Assembly (NCBI RefSeq): GCF_003696305.1
Contig: NZ_RFFK01000002.1
Location: 248,001 to 312,000 of the forward strand
Direction: 5' to 3'
DNA from: Pseudomonas sp. AOB-7
GTDB taxonomy: Bacteria > Pseudomonadota > Gammaproteobacteria > Pseudomonadales > Pseudomonadaceae
Length of the DNA stretch: 64,000 bases
Within the stretch, counting starts at the first letter, position 1; every line of letters starts with the position of its first letter. A program made the translations under genes and the position numbers. The notes beneath the pieces are model-generated. The model had not been told where the DNA came from and made no database searches. It saw nothing but the letters and a program-made list of their open reading frames with translations. Shown here piece after piece: positions 36,382-45,646 of the stretch.

Positions 36382-37646
36382 GCCCGCAGACGCTGGCGCG
36401 AGCGCTGCGGGTTCATGCTCACCAGGCCGATCAGGCCCGCCACCACCAGCACGCCGCCGCACACCAGAAAGCCCTGGGCATAGCCCAGCGGATGCGCGGC
36501 GCCGGCGCCCTGCACCAGCATGCCGGTGATTACCGGCGCCGACAGGCCGGCCAGCGAGGCCACCGCATTGCCGATGGCGAGAATGCCGCCGCGCTGGCTG
36601 CTGGGGGTGAACTCGCCGAGCATGGCCGGACCCACCGAGTACATCACCAGGGCCAGGCCGCCGCTCAGGGTCAGGCAGGCGACGCGGGTGGCGACCGACA
36701 GCTCGGTGAGGATCAGCGAGGCCGACAGCAGGCCGCTGGCGATCAGGCACACCGAGACGAAGGCGCCGCGCGCCACCCGCGAGGAGTAGCCGCTGCGCAG
36801 CAGACGTTGCGACAGCCAGGCCATGAACAGGCTGAGCGGGGTGGTCACCACCACGAACATGACGAAGATGTGCCCGGTCTTCAGCGGGTCGATGCCCAGG
36901 CCGATCTCCAGGTAGCTGGGCACCCAGGTCAGGGTCAGCGCCAGCGACCAGTTGGCGGCGAAGTGGCAGAGGTAGTTGCCCAGCACGCTGCCGTCGCTGA
37001 GCAGGCGGCGGTAGGGCAGGCGCTCGCCATCCGGCGCCAGCTGACCGGCCCGCAGGCTGTCGAGGCTGCCTTCGCGGCCGAAACGCAGCCACAGCACGCA
37101 CCAGACCGCGCCGATGGCGGCCAGCACGGCGAAGTTGACCCGCCAGCCGTAGTTCAGGCTGATCCAGGGAATCATCGCGCCGGCCACCAGCAGGCCCATG
37201 GCGCTGCCGGAATGCAGCAGGGCCACCGGCAGGCTGCGGCGGTCGTTGGGGAACCACTTGTACAGCGCGTGGGTGGCCACCGGCGAGGCGGGGCCCTCGC
37301 CGATGCCGAGCAGCACGCGGCAGGCGACGATCATCCACAGCGAGCTGGCGAACAGCATGGGCAGCTGGATCAGCGACCAGAACAGGCCCATGCCCAGCAG
37401 CAGGGTGCGGGTCGGCCGGCGGTTGGCGAGAAAGCCGCCGATCACCGCGGAAATGGCGAAGAACCAGTGCAGGGCGCCGCCGATCAGGCCGAACTCGGTC
37501 GGGGTCAGGCCCAGTTCCTGGGTCATGGGCACGGCCACCAGGCCGATCACCACCTTGTCGAGGAAGTTGACCAGCATCATGAAGGCCAGCAGGAAGGCGA
37601 TGGTCCAGGCGGTGCGAGGGTGGAAGGCAGGGGCGTCGCGAGTCAT
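36345..37646 (-). CDS. MFS transporter, anion:cation symporter-like
   Basis: Inner-membrane transporter of 433 residues with twelve helices and MFS loop motifs (GGFLANRRPTRTLL between helices 2 and 3, RVLLGIGEGPASP in helix 4). The LGIGEGPASP pattern is typical of the ACS branch that moves organic anions such as glucarate, phthalate or hexuronates. Its 3' end overlaps the LysR gene on the other strand. A terminator separates it from the acyl-CoA dehydrogenase gene upstream, so it may have its own promoter or rely on read-through. Confidence 0.86.
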   Translation of the reverse strand: MTRDAPAFHPRTAWTIAFLLAFMMLVNFLDKVVIGLVAVPMTQELGLTPTEFGLIGGALHWFFAISAVIGGFLANRRPTRTLLLGMGLFWSLIQLPMLFASSLWMIVACRVLLGIGEGPASPVATHALYKWFPNDRRSLPVALLHSGSAMGLLVAGAMIPWISLNYGWRVNFAVLAAIGAVWCVLWLRFGREGSLDSLRAGQLAPDGERLPYRRLLSDGSVLGNYLCHFAANWSLALTLTWVPSYLEIGLGIDPLKTGHIFVMFVVVTTPLSLFMAWLSQRLLRSGYSSRVARGAFVSVCLIASGLLSASLILTELSVATRVACLTLSGGLALVMYSVGPAMLGEFTPSSQRGGILAIGNAVASLAGLSAPVITGMLVQGAGAAHPLGYAQGFLVCGGVLVVAGLIGLVSMNPQRSRQRLRAQEAVSAACSRA

Positions 37647-37675
37647 GGGGGTAATCTCTGATCTTGTTGTTATGG

Positions 37676-37706
37676 AAAAAGGCCCGCCCCGCGTGGGGGA
37701 CGGGCC
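37676..37706 (-). terminator. Rho-independent terminator after the acyl-CoA dehydrogenase gene
   Basis: On the minus strand, AGGCCCGTCCCC pairs with GGGGCGGGCCT and is followed by TTTTT, 13 bases past the dehydrogenase stop and before the MFS gene. Confidence 0.82.
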
Positions 37707-37718
37707 TGTCCTGCCGCC

Positions 37719-38882
37719 CTAGCCGGGCATCAGGATGCCCTTGGCAATGGTATTGCGCTGGATTTCGCTGGTGCCGGTGAGTACCCGCATCATACGCGTG
37801 GCACGGAACAGCCACTCGACCGGATGGCCCTTGATCAGCCCGGCGCCGCCGTGGACCTGCACCGCCTTGTCGGCGATGCGGAAGGCGGTTTCCGAGGCGA
37901 ACAGCTTGCACATCGGCGCCTGCAGCTTGATGTCGCCGCCGGCGTCGTTCAGCGCGGCGGTGGCGTACATCATGCTGCGCGCGGCGTACAGCTCGGTGGC
38001 CATGTCGGCGAGCTGGTGGTTGATGGCCTGGAACATGGCGATCGGCTGGCCGAACTGCTTGCGCGTGCGGGCATGCTCGAGCGACAGGTTCAGCGCCAGG
38101 CCGGCCATGCCGAGCATGGTCGGGCAATGCAGCAGGCGGTTGAGGGTGATGCGGCCCATGGCCAGCTTGAAGCCTGCGCCTTCCTCGCCGATGCGGTTGT
38201 CCACCGGCACCCGCACGTTGTCCAGGTGGATGTTGCCGTGGGCGCCGCCACCGGACATCACCGCGTAGTCGCTGTCCACCCGCACGCCCTCGGCGTGCAG
38301 GTCGACGAAGAAGGCCGAGATGCCCTGGGCACCGCGGCCGGGTTCGGTGACTGCGAGCAGCACGGCGAGATCGGCATAGGGCGCGCCGGAGATGTAGCGC
38401 TTGGCGCCGTTGAGCACATAGTGCTCGCCGTCGCGGCGCGCGGTGGTGCCGATGGCGCTGGCGTCGGAGCCGGCCCCGGCCTCGGTGAGGGCGAAGCACA
38501 CGGCCTTGTCCGCCGCACACACCGGGCGCAGGAAGGCGTCGACCTGGTGGGCGCTGGCCACCTTGAACAAATGGCCGATGCGCGGTGGCCCGGACAGCTC
38601 GCCGAGCACGTGCGCGGCCAGCGGCGAGCCGCTGAGCGCCGCCGCCTCCTTCACCGCGCACAGTTCGGCGACACTGAGCCCGGCGCCGCCGAGGCTTTCC
38701 GGCAGCATGGCGTTGTAGAAACCCAGTTCGCAGGAACGCTTCCACAGGTCGCGCAGCAGCGGCCTGGGCACCGGTTCGCCCCAGAGGATGCCCTCGCGTT
38801 GCGCCAGCGGGGCGACCTCGTCGCGGATAAAGGCCTTGAGCCCGTCGATCAGTTGGCTGGCCTTGGCACTTGGTTCGATCAT
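37719..38882 (-). CDS. Acyl-CoA dehydrogenase
   Basis: Flavoprotein of 387 residues catalysing alpha,beta-dehydrogenation of an acyl-CoA. Signatures are CFALTEAGAGSDASAI (FAD/substrate contacts), the linker RKQFGQPIAMFQAINHQLADM and the C-terminal GTSEIQRNTIAKGIL. The glutamate-type catalytic base seen in many family members is not obvious by eye. The ATG at 38882 has GGGAGAG about seven bases before it; an ATG 15 bases upstream at the ligase stop is possible. It is transcribed after the ligase gene and ends at a strong terminator. Confidence 0.88.
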   Translation of the reverse strand: MIEPSAKASQLIDGLKAFIRDEVAPLAQREGILWGEPVPRPLLRDLWKRSCELGFYNAMLPESLGGAGLSVAELCAVKEAAALSGSPLAAHVLGELSGPPRIGHLFKVASAHQVDAFLRPVCAADKAVCFALTEAGAGSDASAIGTTARRDGEHYVLNGAKRYISGAPYADLAVLLAVTEPGRGAQGISAFFVDLHAEGVRVDSDYAVMSGGGAHGNIHLDNVRVPVDNRIGEEGAGFKLAMGRITLNRLLHCPTMLGMAGLALNLSLEHARTRKQFGQPIAMFQAINHQLADMATELYAARSMMYATAALNDAGGDIKLQAPMCKLFASETAFRIADKAVQVHGGAGLIKGHPVEWLFRATRMMRVLTGTSEIQRNTIAKGILMPG

Positions 38883-38896
38883 GTTGAACTCTCCCA

Positions 38897-40444
38897 TCAG
38901 ATGCGGCGGTCGGTGTTTTGCCAGTAGGCTTCGCGGATCAGGCGGCGCACCACCTTGCCGTTGGGGTTCTTCGGCAGCTCCTGGACGAAGTCCACCGCGC
39001 GCGGTTTCTTGAAGCTGGCCAGGCTGCGGCCGCAGTGCTCGATGACGGCCTCGGCGCTCAGGCTCGCGCCCGGTTTGAGCACCACCACGGCGCGCACGGC
39101 CTCGCCCCATTGCTCGTCGGGCACGCCGACCACCGCCGCCTCGAACACCTGCGGCAGGCTGTAGAGCACCTGCTCCACTTCGGTGGGGTAGATGTTGAAG
39201 CCGCCGGAAATGATCATTTCCTTCTTGCGGTCGACGATGAACAGGTAACCGCGCGCGTCCACCGTGGCCAGGTCGCCGGTGAGGTAGTAGCCGTCGCGCA
39301 TCACCTCGGCGGTGAGCTCCGGAGCCTGCCAGTAGCCCTGCATGATGTCCGGGCCCTTGACCACGATCTCGCCGATCTCGCCGGGCTTCACGTCTTCGAA
39401 GTCTTCGTTGACCACCCGCAGGTCGGTCTCGAAATAGCAGCGGCCGCAGGAGGCCAGGCGGCTGAAGTCGCCGTCCTCGATCAGGTGGTCCTGCTCGGTC
39501 AGCACGGTGACCAGCGAGCAGGTCTCGCCGGCGCCATAACCCTGGGCGAGGATCGGCCCGAACACCGCGATGGCGCGCTTGACCAGCGCCGGCGCCATGG
39601 GCGCGGCGCCGTACATCACCAGGCGCAGACTGGACAGGTCGAAGCGCTCGACCTCGGGGAAGTTGACCAGGCGATTGATCATCGCCGGCACCAGGAACAG
39701 CCGGGTCACCCGTTCGCGCTCGATGGTCTCCAGCAGCAGGCGGTCGTCGTAGCGCTCCAGCAGCAGGTTGCAGGCGCCGACCGCCAGCAGCGGCATGATC
39801 TGCATGCCGCTGGCGTGGGTGATGGGGCCGACATGGGCCATCACGTCGCCCGGCGCGGCGCGGCGGGTCGGGCTGGCGATGCTCTTGCGGATCAGCGCCT
39901 TGCGGTTGCCGAAGCTGAGCATGGCAGCCTTGAGTACACCGGAACTGCCGGAGGTGTAATGCAGCACGGCCAGGGCGTCGTCGGCCGGATCGCTGTGTAC
40001 CGGCGCCTCGTTGCCGCTTCCCAGCAGCGTGGGATAGGCGATATCGCCAGTCTCGTCGTCGAGCGAGATGATCCAGCGCAGGTGCGGGGTCTCCGCACGG
40101 CGTGCCTGCAGGGCGGCGGCGAAGCGACCCTCGGCGATCACCGCCTGGCTATGCGAGTCGTTGAGGATCTGGATGATCTCGTCCAGGGACAGGCGGGCGT
40201 TGATCGGTACCTTGACCATCGCCGCCTTGTAGAAGGCGACTTCCGCTTCGGCCAGTTCGACCCGGTTCAGGGCCAATATGGCCAGATGCGCACCGGGCTG
40301 CAGGCCGAGCTCGAACAAGCCCGAGGCCAACCTGTTGGTGCGAAGTTCCAGTTGCGCGAAGTTGATGCGCTGTTTGTTATCGACGAGTGCCTCATGGTCT
40401 GGCCAATAAAGTGCACTGCGGCTGATGATTTTTCCGAGGTTCAA
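38897..40444 (-). CDS. AMP-forming acyl-CoA ligase
   Basis: Adenylating enzyme of 515 residues: P-loop YTSGSSGVLKA, then GYGAGETCS, the YYLTGDLA motif, VDRKKEMIISGGFNIYPTEVE and the C-terminal lysine region PKNPNGKVVRR. It activates a carboxylic acid to its CoA ester for the following dehydrogenase and thiolase. The frame stays open upstream to 40591, but conserved sequence begins at LNLGKIISRSAL, so a TTG start at 40444 is proposed; its ribosome site is weak. An inverted repeat and direct repeats lie immediately upstream. The substrate is probably a medium or aromatic acid. Confidence 0.85.
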   Translation of the reverse strand: MNLGKIISRSALYWPDHEALVDNKQRINFAQLELRTNRLASGLFELGLQPGAHLAILALNRVELAEAEVAFYKAAMVKVPINARLSLDEIIQILNDSHSQAVIAEGRFAAALQARRAETPHLRWIISLDDETGDIAYPTLLGSGNEAPVHSDPADDALAVLHYTSGSSGVLKAAMLSFGNRKALIRKSIASPTRRAAPGDVMAHVGPITHASGMQIMPLLAVGACNLLLERYDDRLLLETIERERVTRLFLVPAMINRLVNFPEVERFDLSSLRLVMYGAAPMAPALVKRAIAVFGPILAQGYGAGETCSLVTVLTEQDHLIEDGDFSRLASCGRCYFETDLRVVNEDFEDVKPGEIGEIVVKGPDIMQGYWQAPELTAEVMRDGYYLTGDLATVDARGYLFIVDRKKEMIISGGFNIYPTEVEQVLYSLPQVFEAAVVGVPDEQWGEAVRAVVVLKPGASLSAEAVIEHCGRSLASFKKPRAVDFVQELPKNPNGKVVRRLIREAYWQNTDRRI

Positions 40445-40455
40445 TTTGTTGTTCT

Positions 40456-40508
40456 CATCGGCTGGACAATGTTCGCCGATGCTAGCCAGGCAAGTTCGCC
40501 GATAACTA
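40456..40508. promoter_or_regulatory. Operator-like repeats upstream of the acyl-CoA ligase
   Basis: CATCGGC-N12-GCCGATG is a perfect inverted repeat at 40456-40481. GTTCGCCGAT occurs at 40471 and again at 40494, spaced 23 bp or about two helical turns. The repeat contains the GGACAATGTTCG element shared with the DUF1302 upstream region. The start codon proposed at 40444 is 12 bp away. Confidence 0.5.
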
Positions 40509-40591
40509 ATACAAGAGTTCGATGCAGCCCATATCGTTATTGGATGGCGACAGATATAACGGCAACCGGCGCTAACTTTGCCGTGCAGCAA

Positions 40592-40865
40592 GAGTGTCCG
40601 GGGACGTGCTGAAAATGCCCTTTACCGTAACCCCCGCGACGACGGGAGCCCAGCTACCAGGCCGGTTGTGGATCAGGTCAGCGCAAGCGCTGTTCAGCGA
40701 TAAAGCTGCGCTCCCGCCTGCGCGGGAATGACGACTACTTCAGCTGAGGGGCCGGCCGATGCATTGGCCCTGCATCGGCGGCCAAGCGGCCGCTCGTCGG
40801 CTGCGCCGCGCGCACCAACGGCTGGTGCGCACGGCTTCGCCGGGCTGGATGGGGTGTGAACGGCG
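40592..40865. repeat. Intergenic stretch with dispersed-repeat-like hairpins
   Basis: No gene seen. TCCCGC-CTGC-GCGGGA (40712-40727), followed by AATGAC, looks like the common dispersed element whose complement reads GTCATTCCCGC. A nine-base-pair stem GCCGATGCA/TGCATCGGC (40755-40779) lies past the thiolase stop and may help end its transcript. Confidence 0.4.
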
Positions 40866-42050
40866 TTACAGCACTTCGAACAGACCGGCCGCGCCCATGC
40901 CGCCGCCCACGCACATGGTCACCACGACGAACTTCACGCCGCGGCGCTTGCCCTCCAGCAGTGCATGGCCGACCATGCGCGCGCCGCTCATGCCGTAGGG
41001 GTGGCCGATGGCGATGGCGCCGCCGTTGACGTTGAGCTTGCTCGGGTCGATGCCGAGCCGTTCGGCGCAGTACAGCACCTGGCAGGCGAAGGCTTCGTTG
41101 AGTTCCCACAGGCCGATGTCGTCGACCCTCAGGCCATGCTGCCTGAGCAGCTTGGGCACGGCGAACACCGGGCCGATGCCCATTTCCTCCGGCGCCAGGC
41201 CGGCCACGGCGATGCCGCGATAGAGGCCGAGCGGGGCGACGTCGTGGCGGGCGGCCAGGCTGCCGCTCACCAGCACGCAGGCGCTGGCGCCATCGGACAG
41301 CTGGCTGGCGTTGCCGGCGGTGACGCAACCGCCGTCGACCACCGGCTGGAGCCGACTCAGGTCCTCCAGCTGGGTCTGCGGGCGATTGCCTTCGTCCACG
41401 CTCAGGGTCACTTCCTCGTAGCTGACTTCGCCGCTCGCCTTGTCCACCAGCTTCTTGCGCGCCGTCACCGGCACTATCTCCTCGGCGAACAGGCCGGCCG
41501 CCTGGGCCGCGGCGGTGCGCCGCTGGGATTCGAGGGCATAGGCATCCTGCTCCTCGCGGCTGATGCCGTAGCGCTTGGCCACCCGTTCGGCGGTGTGCAG
41601 CATGGGCATGTAGGCGTGCTCGGCGTGGCGGGTGACATTGGCGTCGGCTTCCGCGGCGGCCCACTGCATGTGCGGGTTCTGCACCAGGCTGATCTGCTCC
41701 TGGCCGGCGCCCAGGGCGATCTGCATGCCGTCGACCATGATCTGCTTGGCGGCGATAGAGATCGCCATCAGGCCGGAGGCGCACTGGCGGTCGATGGTCT
41801 GCCCGCTGACCGTCAGCGGCAGCCCGGCGGCCAGCAGGGACAGGCGCGCCAGGTTGGTCGAGGCGCTGCCGCCCTGCATCGCCGTGCCCATCACCACATC
41901 GTCGATAGCCGCCGGGTCGATCCCCGCGCGCTGCACGGCCGCCTGGATGGCGATGGCGCTCATGCTGGGCGCTTTGAGGTCGTTGAATGCGCCGCGAAAG
42001 GCCTTGGCTATCGGCGTGCGCGCGGTTGAAAGGATTACGGCATCTTGCAT
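40866..42050 (-). CDS. Acetyl-CoA C-acyltransferase (thiolase)
   Basis: Thiolase of 394 residues, cleaving 3-oxoacyl-CoA with CoA. The active cysteine is in [11 protein letters not shown] near residue 90. The conserved NEAFACQ and [10 protein letters not shown] segments and the terminal [13 protein letters not shown] loop with the second cysteine are all intact. The ATG at 42050 has AGGAG before it; in-frame upstream codons are unsupported. It is transcribed toward the ligase and dehydrogenase genes on the same strand but separated by 422 bp, so it may be a separate transcript. Confidence 0.92.
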   Translation of the reverse strand: MQDAVILSTARTPIAKAFRGAFNDLKAPSMSAIAIQAAVQRAGIDPAAIDDVVMGTAMQGGSASTNLARLSLLAAGLPLTVSGQTIDRQCASGLMAISIAAKQIMVDGMQIALGAGQEQISLVQNPHMQWAAAEADANVTRHAEHAYMPMLHTAERVAKRYGISREEQDAYALESQRRTAAAQAAGLFAEEIVPVTARKKLVDKASGEVSYEEVTLSVDEGNRPQTQLEDLSRLQPVVDGGCVTAGNASQLSDGASACVLVSGSLAARHDVAPLGLYRGIAVAGLAPEEMGIGPVFAVPKLLRQHGLRVDDIGLWELNEAFACQVLYCAERLGIDPSKLNVNGGAIAIGHPYGMSGARMVGHALLEGKRRGVKFVVVTMCVGGGMGAAGLFEVL

Positions 42051-42392
42051 GGTCAACTCCTGGCTGATCGCTGGCGTCGCGGAGGGAAATGGAGGCGAGA
42101 CCGCCAAGCGGGCCGGCCCTGAAGGCCGGGCGGCGAGGCCGGCGCGCTGCGCCGCCTGGCGGATGTCGCTGAGCCCGGCTCATCGCACCCTAGTGACCCG
42201 GCGACTATTTGAGAAATGACATGTCGTGATGCCAGGTATTCAGTCGATGAATTCATGGGCGAATGGATGCCGTTGCCCGCCGCTTGCCGGCGCACAAGCA
42301 GCGAACGAGCCGCGAGCAAATAGCCTGGCGCCGCTGTCTGAGAGGTATCCGGTGCCTCCGCCGTCGCGGAGGAGGTTGATTGGCGAGGTTGC
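42051..42392. other. Intergenic stretch between thiolase and the small secreted protein
   Basis: Divergent promoter region for the thiolase and the small secreted protein. I see no recognisable operator, RNA or supported gene; the minus-strand open frames across it lack ribosome sites and resemble no family. Confidence 0.4.
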
Positions 42393-42716
42393 ATGATGCT
42401 CTGTCGGTTCATTTCGCGCGGTGTTCTGCCGTTCTGCTGGGCGGCGCTGTTGGCCAGCCAGGCCAGTGCCGAACACCGTCACGATGGTCATGACAAATGG
42501 GAAAACCGCTACCGGGACGGGCCGTGCCGCGTCAAAGAGGAGTTCGACCGGGGCGATTACCTGCTGGAAATCAAATGCCCGGACGGGCACGGGCGAAGCT
42601 GGCCACGCGGTGAATGGAAGGAGGAGTTCCGCGACGGTGCCTGCCGGGTGAAGATCGACGCCAAGCGCGACGAGTACAAGAAAGAGGTGAAATGCAAGGA
42701 GTGGGATGACGACTGA
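42393..42716 (+). CDS. Small exported protein with a duplicated cysteine motif
   Basis: Unrecognised protein of 107 residues. A signal peptide (LPFCWAALLASQASA-EHR) leads to a mature part of about 80 very charged residues built from two similar units: YRDGPCRVKEEFDRGDYLLEIKC and, 33 residues later, FRDGACRVKIDAKRDEYKKEVKC. Each unit has two cysteines in the pattern DGxCRVK ... KC, fit for a disulfide. GAGG lies just before the start, where two ATG codons are adjacent. It is followed 102 bp later by the UDP-glucose dehydrogenase gene. Likely periplasmic; function unknown. Confidence 0.7.
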   Translation: MMLCRFISRGVLPFCWAALLASQASAEHRHDGHDKWENRYRDGPCRVKEEFDRGDYLLEIKCPDGHGRSWPRGEWKEEFRDGACRVKIDAKRDEYKKEVKCKEWDDD

Positions 42717-42818
42717 GGGGTGGCCTTGCGCCGACTGTCATGGCCCGGTCACCTGACGGTCATACCGCTGCCACCGCCATCCGCTGCAATCGCTGCAACC
42801 CGTCGAGAGGATGCAACG

Positions 42819-44180
42819 ATGCAGATATGCGTAATTGGGGCTGGCTACGTTGGGCTGGTGACGGCGACCTGCTTTGCCGAGATGGGCAACCGGGTGATCT
42901 GCGTCGAGCGCGACCCCCTGCGGGTGGCGCGGCTCGCCCGCGGCGAGGTGCCGATCTACGAACCCGGCCTCGAGGCGATGCTCAAGGCGCAACTGGCCAG
43001 CGGCCAACTCAGTTTCACCGCACAGCTCAAGGCCGGCATTCGCCGCGCCGAGGTGGTCTTCATCGCCGTGGGCACGCCCAGCGGCGAGGACGGTTCGGCC
43101 GATCTGTCCCATGTGCTGGCGGTGGCGGATGAGCTGGGCGAACAACTCGAGCACGGCTGCCTGGTGGTGGACAAGTCCACCGTGCCGGTGGGCACCGCCG
43201 AGCGCGTCGCCCAGCGTATCAACGCCGCCCTGGCGCGGCGTGGCCTGCGTGCCCGGGTCATGCTGGCGAGCAACCCGGAGTTTCTCAAGGAGGGTTCGGC
43301 GGTCGAGGACTTCATGCGCCCCGACCGGGTCATAGTCGGCTGCGACGACGAGCGCGGCCGGGAGCTGCTGCGCCGACTCTACGCGCCATTCCTGCGCAAC
43401 CACGACCGCCTGCTGTGCATGGGCGTGCGCGCCGCGGAGTTCAGCAAGTACGCGGCCAATGCCTTCCTCGCCACCAAGATTTCCTTCATCAACGAGATGG
43501 CCGGCATCTGCGCGCGCCTGGGGGTGGACATCGAGGAGGTACGCCGCGGCATCGGCAGCGACAAGCGCATCGGCACCCACTTCATCTACGCCGGTTGCGG
43601 CTACGGCGGCTCCTGCTTTCCCAAGGACGTGCGCGCGCTGATCCGCACCGCCGAGCTGGAGGGTTTCGAACCGGGCATCCTGCGGGCGGTGGAGGCGCGC
43701 AATGCGCTGCAGAAGACCCTGCTGTTCCAGGCCCTGCGCGAGCACTTCAACGGCCATCTGCAGGGCAGGGTGGTGGCGCTGTGGGGGCTGGCGTTCAAAC
43801 CCGGCACCGACGATCTGCGCGAGGCGCCCAGCCTGGTGCTGCTCGACGCGCTGCTGACGGCGGGTGCGCGGGTGCAGGCCTGCGATCCGGTGGCGACTCC
43901 GGCACTGGCGTCGCGCTACGCCGAGTACCTGGCCAAGGGCCAGTTGCTGCTCAGCGATTCGCCCTATGTGGTCAGCGAGGGCGCCGACGCCCTGGTGCTG
44001 GTGACCGAGTGGAAGCAGTTCCGCCAGCCGGACTTTCTACGTATCCGCGCCGCGATGCGCATGCCGGTGCTGTTCGACGGGCGCAATATCTACGATGCGG
44101 CGCAGCTCGCCGAGCTGGGTTTCCTCTATCGCGGCATCGGCCGGCCGGCGCTGGGCAGTTGTAAGGCCAGCGCAGCTTGA
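42819..44180 (+). CDS. ugd: UDP-glucose 6-dehydrogenase
   Basis: Enzyme of 453 residues oxidising UDP-glucose to UDP-glucuronate with two NAD+. The N-terminal Rossmann motif is GAGYVGLVTATCFAEMG. The catalytic cysteine is in GCGYGGSCFPKD near residue 265, with the lysine of EFSKYAANAFLATKISFINE upstream, and the C-terminal UDP-binding domain follows. The ATG at 42819 has GAGAGG before it; a longer frame adds 33 unconserved residues. galU starts 39 bp downstream, so the two make and oxidise UDP-glucose for surface polysaccharide or lipid A modification. Confidence 0.93.
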   Translation: MQICVIGAGYVGLVTATCFAEMGNRVICVERDPLRVARLARGEVPIYEPGLEAMLKAQLASGQLSFTAQLKAGIRRAEVVFIAVGTPSGEDGSADLSHVLAVADELGEQLEHGCLVVDKSTVPVGTAERVAQRINAALARRGLRARVMLASNPEFLKEGSAVEDFMRPDRVIVGCDDERGRELLRRLYAPFLRNHDRLLCMGVRAAEFSKYAANAFLATKISFINEMAGICARLGVDIEEVRRGIGSDKRIGTHFIYAGCGYGGSCFPKDVRALIRTAELEGFEPGILRAVEARNALQKTLLFQALREHFNGHLQGRVVALWGLAFKPGTDDLREAPSLVLLDALLTAGARVQACDPVATPALASRYAEYLAKGQLLLSDSPYVVSEGADALVLVTEWKQFRQPDFLRIRAAMRMPVLFDGRNIYDAAQLAELGFLYRGIGRPALGSCKASAA

Positions 44181-44219
44181 TAGACTGGCGGCGCATTCCA
44201 CACGCCATCTGGGAGTCCC

Positions 44220-45059
44220 ATGATCAAGAAATGCCTGTTCCCCGCCGCCGGTTACGGCACCCGCTTCTTGCCCGCGACCAAGGCCATGCCCAAGGAAATG
44301 TTGCCGGTGGTGAACAAGCCGCTGATCCAGTACGGCGTCGAAGAGGCGCTGTCCGCTGGTCTCACCGAGATCGCCATGGTCACCGGCCGCGGCAAGCGCG
44401 CGCTGGAGGACCATTTCGACGTCAGCTACGAGCTGGAGCACCAGATCCGCGACACCGACAAGGAAAAGTACCTGGTCGGCATCCGCCGCCTGATCGACGA
44501 GTGCAGCTTCGCCTACACCCGCCAGGTGGAGATGAAGGGCCTGGGGCACGCCATCCTCTGCGGCCAGCCGCTGATCGGTGACGAACCCTTCGCCGTGGTG
44601 CTGGCCGACGACCTGTGCCTGAACCTGGAAGGCGACAGCGTGCTGACCCAGATGGTCAAGCTGTACAAGCAGTTCCGCTGCTCCATCGTCGCCATCCAGG
44701 AAGTGCCGCGGGACGAGACCCACAAGTACGGGGTGATCGCCGGCGAGATGATCCGCGACGACATCTACCGGGTCAGCAACATGGTGGAGAAGCCCAAGCC
44801 CGAGGACGCGCCGTCGAACCTGGCGATCATCGGCCGCTACATCCTCACCCCGGACATCTTCGATCTGATCCGCGACACCCCGCCGGGCAAGGGCGGCGAG
44901 ATTCAGATCACCGATGCGCTGATGCGCCAGGCCCAGCAGGGCTGCGTGATGGCGTACAAGTTCAAGGGCCAGCGCTTCGACTGCGGCAGCGCCGAAGGCT
45001 ATATCGAGGCGACCAATTTCTGCTTCGAGAACCTGTACAAGACCGGCAAGGCCTACTGA
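44220..45059 (+). CDS. galU: UTP-glucose-1-phosphate uridylyltransferase
   Basis: Enzyme of 279 residues forming UDP-glucose from UTP and glucose-1-phosphate. The nucleotide-binding start PAAGYGTRFLPATKAMPKEMLP, VLADDLCLN for metal binding and GGEIQITDAL are all canonical, and the length equals P. aeruginosa GalU. GGGAG precedes the ATG. Operon with ugd, ended by a strong terminator. Confidence 0.95.
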   Translation: MIKKCLFPAAGYGTRFLPATKAMPKEMLPVVNKPLIQYGVEEALSAGLTEIAMVTGRGKRALEDHFDVSYELEHQIRDTDKEKYLVGIRRLIDECSFAYTRQVEMKGLGHAILCGQPLIGDEPFAVVLADDLCLNLEGDSVLTQMVKLYKQFRCSIVAIQEVPRDETHKYGVIAGEMIRDDIYRVSNMVEKPKPEDAPSNLAIIGRYILTPDIFDLIRDTPPGKGGEIQITDALMRQAQQGCVMAYKFKGQRFDCGSAEGYIEATNFCFENLYKTGKAY

Positions 45060-45118
45060 GCCTCGGCAACCGGGGCCCCCGTAGGATGCGCCGTGCGCAC
45101 CAGGCCTGCGCAACACAG

Positions 45119-45147
45119 GACGCCACCTTCGGGTGGCGTCTTGCGTT
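45119..45147 (+). terminator. Rho-independent terminator of ugd-galU
   Basis: GACGCCACC-TTCG-GGTGGCGTC, a nine-base-pair stem with a stable tetraloop, followed by TTGCGTTT, 59 bases past the galU stop. It ends at the 3' end of the convergent VOC gene and could serve both. Confidence 0.85.
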
Positions 45148-45570
45148 TCAGGGGATGGGCATCCGCTCCGACCCCGGCCCCAGCGGCTGGCCGTAGCTGA
45201 ACTCCACGTAGTTGCCGGCCGGGTCGCGCAGGCCGCAGTAGTAGCCGACCGGGTAGGGCTCGTCGCGTGGCGGCCAGATCAGGCAGCCGCCTTCCTCGGC
45301 CATGGACGCGACGCGGTCTACCTCCTCGCGGCTGGCCAGGGCGAAGCCGAAATGGCTGTAGTCGTCGCTGGCCAGCCGGCGATCCTGGCCGCCGGGCATG
45401 ATGACGAAGATGAACTGATGCTCCTTGCCCGGCTCGGCCATCCAGACGATGCGCGTGCCCTTGCCGGGGCGCTGGTGGATCACCTGCATGGCGCAGTAGC
45501 GTTGGTAGAAGGCGATGCAGGCGTCCAGATCGGGCACGTGCAGCGCCAGGTGGGTCAGGGTCGGGCGCAT
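45148..45570 (-). CDS. VOC-superfamily protein (glyoxalase-like)
   Basis: Protein of 140 residues forming one vicinal-oxygen-chelate module pair: [21 protein letters not shown] at the start with the first metal histidine, HFGFALAS in the middle, and [17 protein letters not shown] with the final glutamate. It is probably a lactoylglutathione lyase-like metalloenzyme; the substrate is unknown. Divergent from gorA across 76 bp, which fits a glutathione link. Confidence 0.82.
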   Translation of the reverse strand: MRPTLTHLALHVPDLDACIAFYQRYCAMQVIHQRPGKGTRIVWMAEPGKEHQFIFVIMPGGQDRRLASDDYSHFGFALASREEVDRVASMAEEGGCLIWPPRDEPYPVGYYCGLRDPAGNYVEFSYGQPLGPGSERMPIP

Positions 45571-45646
45571 GGCGGCTTTCCTCCTTGGCTGTCAGCTTAG
45601 TCTTTGCCTTTCCGGTATGCTGGCGTCCTGTCCAAGGAGGCCGCAG

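Noticed and set aside
42240..42590. Minus-strand open frame overlapping the small secreted protein
   Set aside because: No ribosome site or domain, and the plus-strand frame has a signal peptide and an internal duplication that support it as the real gene.
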